Source: Tolypeutes matacus (taxonomy: Eukaryota; Chordata; Mammalia; Cingulata; Chlamyphoridae). Taken from it: a stretch of DNA of 64,000 nt. The DNA is taken from NCBI GenBank assembly GCA_026826555.1, contig JAKSZT010032888.1, positions 517,389-581,388 on the forward strand, read 5' to 3'. This document shows positions 46,332-57,860 of this stretch, one piece after another; position 1 is the first letter of the stretch; each line of letters starts with the position of its first letter. A model generated the notes under the pieces. The model saw only the letters and a program-made list of their open reading frames with translations. It was not told the origin of the DNA and did not search any database. Made by a program: the position numbers and the translations under genes.

Positions 46332-46940
46332 TGTTGCTGGATTTTGTCTGGGTTCTTGACTAAACTACAAGAAATGAATTTCAAGAGCAAGCCACATTGA
46401 TTAGGCCAATAATTTATTAAGGTAAGGAGGAAAGAGAAATGGGATAAAATAACAGATCATGGGTCCTTGGTAGAAAGGAAGGGACAGAAGAATGATAAAT
46501 AGCACTGATTTATAGACTACAATTGTCCATTATAGATTATAAATGCCCAGGTTTTACTTGTATGGCCATCATAGCAGGGGAAAAATAGCAAGAGCTGGGT
46601 ACAGGAAACAAGAACTGGGGCAAAGGAAAGAAGATATCTGATTTGACTTCCCACTTGCTTGTTAAACCATTAATTATTCTGTCCCTTTGCAAATGGCATG
46701 GGAAGAGTTCTGGCTGTTTGCTGTTTTGATTGATTACCCCACCCATCAATCACCCAGTAGGGCTTAATGGTAAGGCCCCTGGAGAATATCCAGGCCTCTC
46801 CTCACCTCTGGAGGAAATCTCATTCCAAATAAGATTTCTCATGAGGGTCTGCCAGCAGCCATCTTGGGGGTATTGTTGTCCACATGGACTTCTTGCCAGG
46901 TTCCAGATCCATCTGTTGATTCCCTATATAGCCTGCTTCA
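46332..46940 (-). mobile_element. ERV-B 5' LTR
   Basis: 609 bp from tgttgctggattttgtctgg to gcctgcttca. Same phrase order as the 3' LTR and the solo LTR at 32763. Confidence 0.8.
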
Positions 46941-47384
46941 ATAGCAGCATGAGTTTTATTTTTAAGTAATTTATTTTGTAATGTCAAATGTATAAAAATT
47001 GCAAAGTATTTCAATCCATTCACTAAGATTTCCCAGTTGATATAATTTTACCACATCTGCTCACAAAACAATTTATAAAAAGTACTTCAGTGTATTTATC
47101 TCTAAAACAAGGACATTTTCATAGAAAACTCCAAATCAGGAATTCAAATTTGCTTCAATGGTGTAATATTGTTGAGAGACCCCTTCAACTTTTTAAAAAA
47201 ATTAGTTGCCATTTATGATGTTGCCTTTTTTTATTCAGGCACTCTTTTTGTTACTGCATATCTTTAGCTGTTTTCTGGAGCTCATAGAAAGAATGCTGTG
47301 CCAATTTTAGTTTGTTGTTCAAAACCCCTGTCAGGAGACATAACACAGGAGTATCTTATATGCCATTTGATGACATCATGCTAA
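46941..47384. other. Unassigned AT-rich, perhaps old L1 3' UTR
   Basis: Continues without a sharp break into the antisense L1 that is clear from 47385. No gene seen. Confidence 0.35.
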
Positions 47385-48461
47385 TGTTCTTTTCATACGG
47401 TATGATTTATATACATAAAGTTCAACATTTGGTGTGCTGTTAACATTCATTTGACAAAATGTACAGTCATTTAACCAGCAACACATTCAAGGTATAGCTC
47501 ACCCAAATAGTTCTTTTGTACTCCATTGCAAACAATACTTCCTACCTCCCAAACACTAGCAAGCACTTAGGTATTTTCTGTCCCTGTTGTTTTTGCCTTG
47601 CCAGAATTTTAAAAAAAGGAATCATATAGTAAATTGTATTTGGAATCTGGCTTTTTCACTTACTATAATTCATTTAAGATTCATATCTGTTGTGAATATA
47701 CTTATTTCCTTCCTTTATATTGCTTAGTGGAATTCCTTGGTCATGATGTATCACAGTTTCTTTATCCATTTACTATTTGAAGGATGTTTGGGTTATTTGG
47801 AGTTTTTGCTGATTATGATTAAAGATGCTAAAAACATTTGTATACAGGTTTTCCATGAACATAGGTTTTAATATCACTAAAGTAAATTCATAGTACTTGA
47901 AACACTGGGTTATATGATAAGTGTATTTTTACTTTTAAAGAAAACATAGTTTTTTTTTAAATGGATCTGTAATATCTTGAAAGTATATTGCCATTAACGT
48001 GTATGACATTACCATTTGTTCTGTATCTTCTCTGTTACCTGATATTGTTCATTTGGTTTTTAAAAATTTCACTATTTTAACAAGTTTTTAGTGTTGTCTC
48101 ATTGTACTTTTAGTTTACATGATTTGAAGACTGATGATGTTGAGCATCCCTTCATATCCTTATTTTCTCTAACCTTATATGTATACGCAATCATCTTGAC
48201 TTTTTAAAAATGAGGTTCTGATTTTCTTATTTATGAATTAATTAATGCTTTATTTTATGTACATAAATTTTATTGGATGTAAAATTTGCCAATATTTTTA
48301 TGAATCTGGGACTTGTCTTTTTATTGTTTTATCATCGTCTTTCTAAGAGTGGAAAGTATATTTTGATCGATACAAAATTTTGAGTTTGTTCTATAATGGT
48401 CATGCTTTTGATGTTTTATCTAAGAAATAATCACCAAACATATATACTTACATATGCTTTG
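47385..48461 (-). mobile_element. Old LINE-1 3' UTR and ORF2 C-terminus, antisense
   Basis: Antisense phrases of an old L1: acaaaatgtacagtcattta, tttggaatctggctttttc, ttgcttagtggaattcc, atgatgttgagcatcccttc. Broken by many small changes; no frame. Confidence 0.65.
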
Positions 48462-48682
48462 TGTGTGGGGGGGTACTGGGGCCAGGGATTGAACCCAGGA
48501 ACTCATATGTAGGGAAGCCAGGGTTCAACTACTGAGCTACATTAGCTCCCCTGAGTTGGTTATTCCATTTGTTTGCATGTTGTTTGTTTTTAGGAGGTAC
48601 TGCAAATCAAACCCAGGGCCTCCCATGTGGGAAGCAGGAGCTCAAATGCTTGAGCCACTTTTGCTCCCTTCACATATGTTTT
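48462..48682 (-). mobile_element. tRNA-derived dimeric SINE, DAS type, antisense
   Basis: On the minus strand there are two tRNA-like units, gggagcaaaagtggctcaag (starting near 48667) and ggggagctaatgtagctcag (near 48553), joined by an A/C-rich linker. A clear B box GGTTCAATCC lies at 48495-48486. Inserted in antisense L1. Confidence 0.8.
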
Positions 48683-48984
48683 TAAACATATTTATTAAGA
48701 TGCAATTTTAATACCATAGAGTATGTCCCTTTAAAATGTAGAATTTTTCTTTATTATATTCAGACATATATACAACAATCACTATGGTCTATTTTAGAAC
48801 ATTTTTATCATATTGAAGAAGAAACACTATAGCCTTTATCTATCACCCCCTCTCTGCCCATTTCCCAACAATTCTAAGGAACCACTAATCTAATCTACTT
48901 TCTATCTCTAAGAGTCTCCTATTCTGTACTATCATATTAATTGAATCATAAAATTCATCCTATTTTCTGTTCACATAGAAAGGT
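48683..48984 (-). mobile_element. Old LINE-1 3' UTR, antisense
   Basis: cagacatatatacaacaatc, gaacatttttatcatattga, ctcctattctgtactatc are antisense L1 3' UTR phrases. Continues after the next SINE. Confidence 0.6.
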
Positions 48985-49209
48985 GTTTTTCTTTTTCTTT
49001 TTTAGCTACAGGGCTGGGAATTGAAAATGGGACCTTGTATGAGGGAAACTGGCACTCAACCACTAAGCCACATTGGCTCCCCTTACTTGGTTTTTTCATC
49101 TGTTTCTTTGTTGTTTGTTTTTTTCTTTTTAGGAGGCACTGGGAACCAAAACCAGAACCTCCCATGTGGGAAGAAGGCACTCAGCTATTTGAACCACAAC
49201 CATTCCCCT
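48985..49209 (-). mobile_element. tRNA-derived dimeric SINE, DAS type, antisense
   Basis: Same two-unit structure as the SINE at 48462. The T-rich run at 48988-49003 is the tail on the minus strand. The units carry cctcccatgtgggaag (near 49159) and cactaagccacattggctcc (near 49060). Open frames here are read through a non-coding SINE. Confidence 0.8.
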
Positions 49210-50045
49210 ACACTTAAAGTTTTGATGTATTATCCAAGTTGAAGTATATATCAGTACTTCATTCATTCTTATGGGCTGAATAATATTCCATTGCGTCACT
49301 GGGTAGTTATACTATAGGATTTTATTAATAACTTTTTTCTTAGGGAAATTGTTGGTATATAGAAATATCATGCATAAAATACATAAAACACAGAATTCTC
49401 ACAAACCACCCTATTATTAATATCTAGTGTTAGTGAGGTAATTTGCTATAATTCATGAAAGAACATTTTAATAATTGTACTATTAACTATAGTTGACCAT
49501 TTAAAATTGAGTTCATTGTATTATGCAATCTTATGTTTTTTCTTTTAATTTTTAGTCTCAACATATATATGACCCAAAACTTTCTCTTTTAACCACATTC
49601 ACATATATTATTCACTGCTGTTAATTACATTCACAACGTGTTACAGTCATCACCTTTCATTACCAAAATTTTACAATCAAACTCAATAGAAATTCTGTAC
49701 AATTTAAGCATTAACTTCCCATTTCTTACCTTCACCCCAGCCTATGGTAACCTATAGTCAAGAATCTGACTTGATGAGTTTACTTATTCTAAGTATTTCA
49801 TATCAATGACATATGATATTTGTCCTTTTGTGTCTGGCTTGTTTCATCCATGTGGTTGCATAAATCAGAACTTCATTCTTTTTTATGCTAAATAATATTC
49901 CATTATACATGTATTCTACATTTTACTTATCCATTCTTTGGATGTTGAACATTTGAGTTGCTTTCATCTTTTGTCAATTGTAAATAATACCGTTACTGCT
50001 AGAAACATTGTTGTGAATGTCTTTTCAAGTCCATGTTTTGAATTA
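49210..50045 (-). mobile_element. LINE-1 fragments, antisense (ORF2 end and 3' UTR)
   Basis: 49210-49330 continues ORF2 C-terminal sequence (gggctgaataatattccatt). From 49335 a second 3' UTR starts (gttggtatatagaaatatc, cattcacatatattattcac), followed by ORF2 C-terminus to 50045 (aataatattccattatacat). Confidence 0.7.
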
Positions 50046-50904
50046 TTTTTTCACCACAGTTTTTTTTTTAACTTTTCCTACCCTCAAATATATGAGACAA
50101 TAAAATCCATTGTTTAAACCAACCCATTGTATGGTAGTTGCCTTTGCAACCAAGAAACTGAAACATACATGGAATTCAATCACTTTGGAAGAACACTATG
50201 TTAGGCACTCTAAGGTTTTGTATCGCTAATCTGAAATAGACATCAAAGTCTCATAGGGAGAAAATGTGCATACATACATAACTAGAATAGGAATTCCAAG
50301 TGGGAATAATTATTAGAAATATGCAAATAATGAGTCTCAGAAATTCAGAAGAAACAAACAGAATTGGGGTTGAACAGCAACCATTCCAAAAATTTTCAAA
50401 GAACCAGAATTTTCAAAAGACTCTGAAATCCAATAATTTAAAAATCATGAGATTTTCATTTGTATTTTCTCTTCCAATTCAGATAAAAATGGACTCTCAT
50501 CTAATGAAATATAGAAACAGTGAAAACAATTCCCCAAGCAATTACTAACAATGCTCAAAGAGCTTTCTAAAGTTCATAAAACCAAAGGAGTGCTGAAAAA
50601 TGGTGGTAAACCACTGGTGTGCTGGCGGATGGAGGAGATCTGATTTGTAGCATTTACTCATTTCATGATGTAATTACCCTCACCATGGCTGATTTCAGAG
50701 TACTAATGTAGGTTCCTGAACTCAGAGATGGGAAGATATGTGCACAATCACCTCACTCATATACTAGTAACATTTTCCATGTTATTTATGGGGGAAAAAT
50801 AGTTAAACATCTGATGATATATGTTTAGTGGTGAAGGATACAAGCACTGAAATAAAACTTACTGAGTTTAAATTTCTATTTCCAAGACTAGTCAACTCTA
50901 AAAT
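50046..50904. other. Unassigned; possible old LTR remnant near 50090-50170
   Basis: gacaataaaatccattgttt and caaccaagaaactgaaacat resemble the 3' end of an old MaLR-type LTR. The rest has no recognisable element; the 82-codon frame 50300-50548 is lysine/asparagine/serine-rich and probably chance. Confidence 0.35.
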
Positions 50905-51595
50905 CTTTTTTTTTTTTTTTTTTTTTTAACCACAGCTTTTAATTCATTCATTTGATGGACATTTGGTTTACTTCCAACTTTTGGCTATTATCAGTAATGC
51001 TGCTATAAAGTCTTGTAGTCAAGGTTTTTTCACTTCTGTATCTAGGCCTGGAATTTCTGGATCCTATGGTTATTCTATATTTAATCATTAGTGAAATAGC
51101 AGGACTGTTTTTCCTCATGTCCACCTCATTTTACATTCCCAGCCACAGTGGATAAGTGTTCTCATTTCTTCCACATCCTAAACAAACAACTTTTGAATAT
51201 TATCTGTTTTATTTTAGGCATCCTAAAATAAAACAGTGTGTGTAGAGAAGTATTGCATTATGTTTTTTAAAAAATTAATGGAAAATTTGTAGGTTTACCA
51301 AAGCTTTTTTAAAAATATAGAATTAACACTTGTCATTAGTATGGTATCTCTGTTGAAAGAAATTTTTAAATTGTACTATTAACATAGTCCACAATTTACA
51401 TTATGATGTATTTTTCCCTATATGGCACCTTATTATGAAAACTCTGAATTAGTGTGGTACAATTGTCATTTTTATGAAAGAACATTTTTATAATTGTTCT
51501 ATTAACTATTTACCACCACATTGCTGAATTAACTTATTAGCTCAAATAGCTTTGTTGTAGATTTTTTTTATGACTGTCTATGTTAAGGATCATAA
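50905..51595 (-). mobile_element. LINE-1 pieces, antisense, left flank of ERV-A
   Basis: 50930-51190 is ORF2 C-terminal antisense (gatggacatttggtttactt). 51265-51525 is an L1 3' UTR copy. 51526-51595 is mid-ORF2 antisense (gctttgttgtagattttttt, tgttaaggatcata), which continues at 60198 on the other side of ERV-A. Confidence 0.75.
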
Positions 51596-52033
51596 TGTTG
51601 CAGCAGATGAAATGAAAACCCAAATGGTACTCTGAGAGGCAGATGAACAAAGTTTTATTATGCACAGGCTCAGAGGAGAGTCAAGTCTCCAAAAATCTGA
51701 GCCCATGTCTTCATTTTCATAAGTTTATATAAGGACTCTAAGCAGGCAAATTTCTAAGCAAGCAATTGCTTAAACTAAGGGGTTACAGAAGCAAAAGGAG
51801 TGAGTTTAGCTTATCCTCCTAAAGTGGAGGGCTATTAGGGAGGAAAAGAGTCATTATTTGTTTAGAGTTGTAAATTCCAGTTAAAAAGGGGCAGGTAGGG
51901 AGTGCTTATCTCCCTAACCATGTGGATTCCAGGGAGAAAAGGGAGGAAGGGAGAAAGGGATCAAGGGTGCTTATCTTCCTAAAGCTGTGGGTTTCTGCTG
52001 AGGGAGGTTAGGGCCACAACACTTCCTTTATCA
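51596..52033 (-). mobile_element. ERV-A 3' LTR
   Basis: 438 bp; sense strand starts TGATAAAGGAAG and ends CTGCTGCAACA. Contains, in sense order, a TATATAAA-like box (near 51727) and AATAAA (51659-51654). Differs from the 5' LTR at roughly 11-12% of positions by a hand count, plus an indel near 51760. Confidence 0.9.
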
Positions 52034-52044
52034 TTCCCCCATTT
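52034..52044 (-). promoter_or_regulatory. ERV-A polypurine tract
   Basis: Minus strand AAATGGGGGAA immediately before the 3' LTR. Confidence 0.8.
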
Positions 52045-52640
52045 GATGCCCTTATGGGACATCATCTTCTGCTAACATGCAGATTTTTCTGTAGTCCCCA
52101 AGGGCTGATATTTAACACGAGTAATTACTTGGTGTTTTAAGGCATTTAAGTGAGAAGTGATGTATTGTATTAGGTACCGTAGAATGCATGCCTGAAAGTT
52201 AAGTGGAAGAAGACTGAGACTATTACTGGCAGGAATGGCAAAATCCAGGAAAGGAGATACTGGAAGTAGTTCCTTTTGGCAGATGCCTGGTATACATGGT
52301 TTAAGCATTCTTTGGCTTGTTCTTTTAGTAGGGCCAACTTGTCCCTAACTATCCCTGAGGAGTTTATATAGAAACAGCGTTATTCCCCCAGGGCCTGGCA
52401 GATTCCCCCTGAATCTGTGGTCAGAAGGCTAATCCTCATCTGTTTTGTAAAGCTACTTCTGCCAATGAGTCTATCTGGTCTTGCAACCAACCCTTTGAGA
52501 GCCCACGATATTTCTTTGAGGTCATTTGATGTTTCCTGTGCTAGGGTTTGTATGCCCTCCTGACCAATTGTAAGTGAGGCCCCTACTAATGCTGCACTCC
52601 TGACTAATCCTAGTCTTAAGAGTATTGGAATTGCCTGTAT
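52045..52640 (-). pseudogene. ERV-A env, transmembrane subunit remnant
   Basis: On the minus strand a gammaretroviral TM ectodomain is readable in changing frames. The region of the disulphide motif is at 52400-52374, where the first cysteine is followed by a TAA and the next cysteine codon reads CGC (Arg) before the last Cys. Further in-frame stops lie around 52415-52450, and 52309-52072 is an open 78-codon piece. Non-functional. Confidence 0.75.
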
Positions 52641-53989
52641 TGTTCATTTGGCTCAGGAGAGCTCTCCAGGCAATTCTTCTCCATACACTTAGAATGATGG
52701 TAGGTCAAGCTAGGTAACAGATGATCTGGCCATTCTGGGGTAGGCACCAGTAGGCATTGGTGCCACAAACCCAGATGGTGGAGTTTGTGGCACATCAGTC
52801 AGGCTCATTAGGTGGGCAGGTGGTGTTACAGTTAGCCTTTCCATGAGGGAGGATGGTTGTTGGAGACCTGGTAGTTATGTTTTCACAGTTAGCCAGTTTT
52901 CCTGGGGGTTCATTTATGCAGACTGGGATGGGCCTGGTTCCCACCTCAGAGTTGTCATGGGTCAGGAGGGTTATGTTCCATGGGCAGGTATGGGGAAGAT
53001 GGTTAGACTTGAGGAAGTGCATAGCCAGCAGGATGCAGCTATGTCAGGCCAGTATTCATTTAGGAGTTGGTGGAAATTTCAAATCTGGTTCAAAAAGATG
53101 TTTGCAGGACTGTTCTAACTTTGGCTTTTAGTGTCTGGGCAGCTTTACTGATATTTTCCATCAGGGTTTTCTCTGAGTGTTGGATTACTGGGATCAGTTG
53201 GACCTGTATGATAACCCCTGGATCTGGCCCAGATGGGTCATATATTCTGATTCCTAGTTTTAGTCCTGTTTGGGCCTTTAAAAAGGTATTCTCTGATCCA
53301 GTGTTTAAATACGTAAAACACCGTATGTTTAATACGGTGAGTTTTATGGGATCACAGGTTTCTATGCCATACCCTGCCAGGCTGGGGATTTTCTGTAGGA
53401 GATGTGGAGAAGTCGGTGGGACCCCCTTTCATGGAGTGGTGGCACCTACCAGCAACCTCCAAGAGTGGCAGAATCCTCTGCTCTTTTGGGAGACTCAGCA
53501 GAGGTATTTGCCATAACTCCCATAGATGCGGCCACTATACCCACTCCTGGGAGCAGGTATGGGGACATGGGTGTATGGGGCAACTAGCAAGGTGTAAGGA
53601 GCGTGATCTTTGATTGCCCTGCAAGTGTCAAGTACTACAGAGGCTGAAGTTGCAACTGCCAAATTTGGACTGAAGTATTCAGCACAAATTGTTTGCCCCA
53701 ACTTTGACTAACTCGCAGCTGACATAGATTTTGGGGGCGGGTATTGGGTCCTAGGGATGGGGCAAGGAAGTAAAGGAAAAGCAAGTCAAGGCACAGAAGC
53801 ATTCTATTATACACCAATAAGCAATTGCAATTAGGACTCTATTCAGTATATTACAGTCTGCAAGTGCCACAGCAGTGAGTCCAACTCTGAACATCAAGGC
53901 AAGTAGGCCATATAAGCACAGGATTCACTAAGAGCAGGGTCCATTCAGCAGGTGTTTGATGACATCAGTGCTCGAGGATCCCGGGTGAC
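52641..53989 (-). pseudogene. ERV-A env, surface subunit remnant
   Basis: Minus-strand frames of 75 codons (53022-52795), 68 codons (53701-53495) and 60 codons (53817-53635) lie where env SU is expected, between integrase and TM. The 52795-53022 piece has several N-x-T/S sites (NIT, NIT, NTT) and clustered cysteines, as in a retroviral surface glycoprotein. Frames are broken; the signal peptide and start are not identified. Confidence 0.6.
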
Positions 53990-55150
53990 TCACACTTTCA
54001 AGGGTTGGTTGGGTACAGGTTGGGCTGTCCAACTGCCCTGCTCTTTATTGGGATATGCCTTCTTGATCCTGGAATGGTGGATCCAAGGGACAATGCCTGC
54101 AACTTTAAGAGCAGTAGGAGTTACAAGGATCACAGTATGTAGAACTGTCCAGAAAGGATGAAGGGGCTCTTTTTTCCAGTCCTTGATCCAGACTAGGTCC
54201 CCTGGCCAGTGGGGGTGCCCCAGGTGCCCCAGGGGGGTGAAGTTCTAGGACAAGACAGGTTTATGTATTTGGGCTAAAGTTTTCCCCAGCTGTGGAGAAT
54301 GGAATCTTGGCTAGCCTCGCCCAGAAGTTTGAGATTACCTTTGAAGGCCCAGATAATTGGGGGTTGCTGTCCAAATTGAATTTCAAAGTGTGAATAGCCT
54401 TTGGGTCCTGGGGTGCACCTAACCCAGAGAAGGGTTAAGGGAAGTAAGTCTACTCCAGAGAGACCAGGTTCTTGGCAGAATTTGGCTAGGGTGGCTTTGA
54501 GATTTCAATTCATTCATTCAAGTTTCCCTGAACCCAGGGGTCTGTAAGCAGTATGGAGTGTCCACTTCATTCCTAACATTTTCACCAGCTTTTGGACTAT
54601 GGCAGCCATGGAGTCTGGGCCATTGTCACTTCCAATAGACAGTGGCAGCCCATGTCAGGGAATGATTTCTCTAAGTAAAGACTTAGTCATTTCTCTTGCC
54701 TTTTTGGTGTGAGTGTTGAAAGCTTTGACCCAATCTGAAAAGGTGGATATCATCACCAGCAGATATTTGAATCCCCAACTTGGTTTCACTTCTGTGAAGT
54801 CTACTGTGAGATCTTCAAGGGGGACTGTCCCCATGTGCTGGACACCTGCCAGAGGATGGGGGTCCTACAAAGGGTTGGTTTTGGCACACACTTGGCACTG
54901 GCTGCTCATGGTGGCACAGAGAGAAGCTAGTCGGTCTATGTAGCAGTACCTCCTGAGCAAGACTTCTAGCACAGTTTTCCCTAGGTGGGTGAGTTGGTGG
55001 TATTAATAGATGATGGCATGAGTGGCTCCTTTTGGGACAAATATCCAGTCATCTGGGAATAGCCAAGTTCCTTTGGGGGTTTTGGCTTCCCCTTCTCTCT
55101 TAGCCCATTCCTGTTCCTCCTAGATATAGCTTAATTGATTAGTTTCTTAT
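53990..55150 (-). pseudogene. ERV-A pol: integrase remnant
   Basis: On the minus strand the second catalytic aspartate region SDNGPDS is readable at 54630-54610 (Asp codon 54627-54625). The C-terminal domain is open for about 60 codons, ending at a stop at 53992-53990, with a HHSRIKKA segment typical of gammaretroviral integrases. Upstream parts are interrupted by stops. Integration function is lost. Confidence 0.75.
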
Positions 55151-55800
55151 CCTAAGATGGACAGCTGTGGTGTCAATCTGGGACTCACATTCCATGGGTT
55201 CCTTCAGCTGCTTGCCGAGCTGCTTCGTCAGCTATCCTGTTTCTTTGAGTGACCATGTTCTTTCTTTTCTGATGTCCCTGGCAGTGGATGATGGGGACTT
55301 TGTCTGGTTTCCAGATTGCTTCTAACTGTTGAAGGATTTCTTCTTTGTTTTTTATTTCCTTTCCCCCTGCAGTTAGGAGACCTCTTTCTTTATAAATTGC
55401 CCCATGGATATGAATGGTAGAGAATGCATACTTAGATTCAGTGTGAATGTTTACTGCTTTCCCGGTTGCTAGCTGCAGGACTTGGAAGTGCCTAGAGTTC
55501 AGCTCATTGCACAGACCCTCCCCGATTTAGAGATGCCTCTCCACCACCCATTAAGTAGTGGTGACTGCATATCAAGAAAGCTTTCCCCCTTTTTTAATGA
55601 GACTGCTCCTATCTATAAATAATGTCTGGTCTGGGGAAGGGAGTAGTTTGTCTTGGAGGTTGGGGTGACTGGTGTAAAATTCCTCAGTCACTTCAATGTA
55701 GTCATACTCAGGAACCCCTTACTTGTCTGGTAAAATGTGGTAGGGTTTAGACTGTGCACTGTTTCTATTGTCTTTCTCAGGTTTTCACAGAGTAAACCTT
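55151..55800 (-). pseudogene. ERV-A pol: RNase H remnant
   Basis: Minus strand reads ESKYAFSTIHIHGAIYKERG starting at 55439, which is the conserved RNase H region. The residue at the catalytic aspartate position is Glu (codon 55439-55437). Stops and shifts on both sides. Confidence 0.7.
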
Positions 55801-57163
55801 GATAATGTGCATGTCAGGGATTAGATATCCACTGGAGTCCATGTGAGTTCATTAGGGCAGTGTCTGTGTGTGGCACCAAAACATGAGTAGCCTGTCCAAT
55901 GGTTAATTTGTCAGCTTCTTTGATGAGGAATACAGTTGCTGCCAGGGCTTTCAGGCAGGGGTGCCAACCTGCAGCCACAGGGTCCAGCTGCTTGGAGAGG
56001 TAAACAATGGGTCTTTGCCAGGGGCCGACTGTTTGTGTGAGGACCCCAATGCTGCTTTGTTCTTTTCATGCATGAAAAGGTTAAAGTTTTGATTTACATC
56101 TGGGCACCCCAAGGAAGGGGCTCAGCCGAGTTGTCTTTTGATGTTTTGAAAGGCACCCTGTTAAGCTTCTCCCTAGGCAAGGGACTCTTTCTGGACATAT
56201 CAGAACTTCCTAATGGTGTTTGGCCATGATTGCAAACCCCAGAATCCAGATGCAGCAGAACCCTGCAGCCCCAAGGAACTCACGAAGGTTGTTTTTTTTT
56301 GTGTGGTGGGGGTAGGGATGGGGCAGATCAATTTCTTCATTCGGGTGCAAGTGTCCGGTGCCCTTGTGTGATGTGAACCCCATGTACATGACCTACTGAA
56401 AATAGATCTGGAATTTTCTCCAACATGCTTTGTACCCAGTCTGTGTTAGAAGTTGTAGGAGGGTCTGGGTCCCTCTCAAGCAGTCCTCTTCCAATTCACA
56501 GGCAAGTAGAAGGTCATCTATGTATTGCAAGAGGGCACACCTGCAGTGTTCCCAGGGTTAGGTGTCCAGATCTACTACCAAGTCTTCCCAGAAATGGTAG
56601 GGGAGTTTTTGAAGCCTTGCAGGAGCCAGGTCCAGGTTTGTAGATTTTCCTGTCAAGGCAAACAGAGGCTGGCTCAGGGGGTCAGCTAAAGGCAGAAGAA
56701 GGTTTCTTTCAGGTCCAGGCAAGTGAATCAGGTGGCTTCAGGTGGCAGCTGTCCTGGCAAAGTGTACAGATTGGAAGCAACCTGATATAAGGTGAGAGTG
56801 GCATTATTGATGGCTCATAAATCCTGCACTGGTCAATATTTAGTCCCATCTGGCTTTTTTTACAGGCAATAGTGGGGAGTTCCAGGGTGACTGGCACTCA
56901 ATCAGGATTCCCTCTTTTCACAGGTGATCTATGTGTTTCACCATGCCCAATTGTGCTTCACGGGGCATTGGATACTGCCTCTGCCAGTCCAGGACTGTTC
57001 CACGCTTCAGGTCAATGATGATGGGTGCACAGTTCCGTGCCATTCCCAGTGGGTTTTTTTTCTGCCCAAACCTGGGGGAAAAGTTCCAGCAGCTTTTCCA
57101 GATTCTGACTTGAACTTTCTTCTGCATGAAGTCTCCATTCTTCACTTCAGGGTACAGTGACAA
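55801..57163 (-). pseudogene. ERV-A pol: reverse transcriptase remnant
   Basis: The N-terminal part is open at 57163-56918 (81 codons, including QYPMPREAQLGM). The catalytic YXDD box reads YIDD on the minus strand at 56524-56513, in an otherwise frameshifted region. A VKK segment lies near 56856. Several stops between these make the enzyme non-functional. Confidence 0.8.
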
Positions 57164-57491
57164 GGGGAGAAAAGCCAGTCCCCAGACTTAAGCTTAATTC
57201 CCCATCAGGTCTGAAGGTAATCTGGGCTCCCAGTTCGGTTAAGAGGTCCTCACCAAGTAGGGGACCCAAACATTCAGGCAGGTACAGAAACTCATGAGTC
57301 ACATTGTGGTCACCAAGCTGACAAGTTCTTGACTGGCAAAAAGCCTGTTGGCTTGACTGGTCCCCAGTCCCTCCTATGATATAAGTGGGTTTTCCACTAA
57401 AGGGAGCGATGGGGGTTGTGGCCACAGAATATTCAGCACCAGTGTCCACCATGAAACTCATTGTCTGGCCCCTGACATGTATTTTGAGCAT
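57147..57491 (-). pseudogene. ERV-A protease, frame open for 114 codons
   Basis: Retroviral aspartic protease. The active-site DTGA is at residues 16-19 counted from the first Met (minus strand, 57446-57435). A LLGEDLLTELGAQI segment (about residues 82-95) is the C-terminal conserved block; here G-E-D replaces the usual pattern. The frame continues upstream of this Met in the gag-pol reading. Ends at a stop just upstream of the RT start. Confidence 0.85.
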
Positions 57492-57579
57492 GGGCTCATG
57501 GGGGTCAAGTCGACTTGAGCTCAGTCACCACAATTCAAGGTTGAGCCCTGTGAGCCTGATCAGATGGTCATGGGGTTCA

Positions 57580-57860
57580 GGTCAGTATTGCCCTTAGGGA
57601 TGTTCCCTGTATGAGCCTGAGTCTTTTGGGGGCAGTCATTTTTCCAGTGTCCACTTTAATTGCAGTAGGCACATTAGTTTCTGGCCAGGGGCACCCTTCT
57701 GGTGCTTGTCCCCCCTTTTTGAGGTGGCCCTTCTCATCTGGTGGGGTCAGGATTTCCCAAGGTTGCTGCCAGTAGGGAGGTTTGATGTTTTGTTCATTTC
57801 TTGGCTTCTCATTAAGCAGCTTCTTCTTGATTGAAGAATACATTGTTGGTGACTTCAAGG
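57580..57860 (-). pseudogene. ERV-A gag: nucleocapsid remnant
   Basis: A single CCHC zinc knuckle spans 57673-57632 on the minus strand: C-A-Y-C, then His and the last Cys at normal spacing. One codon inside it is TAA (57658-57656). A single knuckle is typical for class I gag. Confidence 0.8.

Larger units (their letters stand above)
41304..46940 (-). mobile_element. ERV-B: degenerate provirus, minus strand
   Basis: Two LTRs of about 590-609 bp flank about 3.9 kb of internal sequence. On the sense (minus) strand the order is 5' LTR 46940-46332, primer site 46326-46309, internal 46308-42441, polypurine tract 42440-42430, 3' LTR 42429-41304 (split by an L1 fragment). Shorter than a complete provirus, so much of gag/pol/env is deleted. 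An integrase-C-terminus-like stretch is the only coding trace I can support (43250-43550). A solo LTR of the same family is at 32763-33364. No clean flanking duplication (cata versus atag). Not replication competent. Confidence 0.75.

Noticed and set aside
48462..49209. tRNA genes
   Set aside because: The A/B-box-like parts belong to dimeric tRNA-derived SINEs; no cloverleaf with intact arms is seen.
52843..53516. Plus-strand frames of 91-149 codons in ERV-A env region
   Set aside because: Shadows of env, which is encoded on the minus strand; the minus-strand reading has glycosylation sites and env context.
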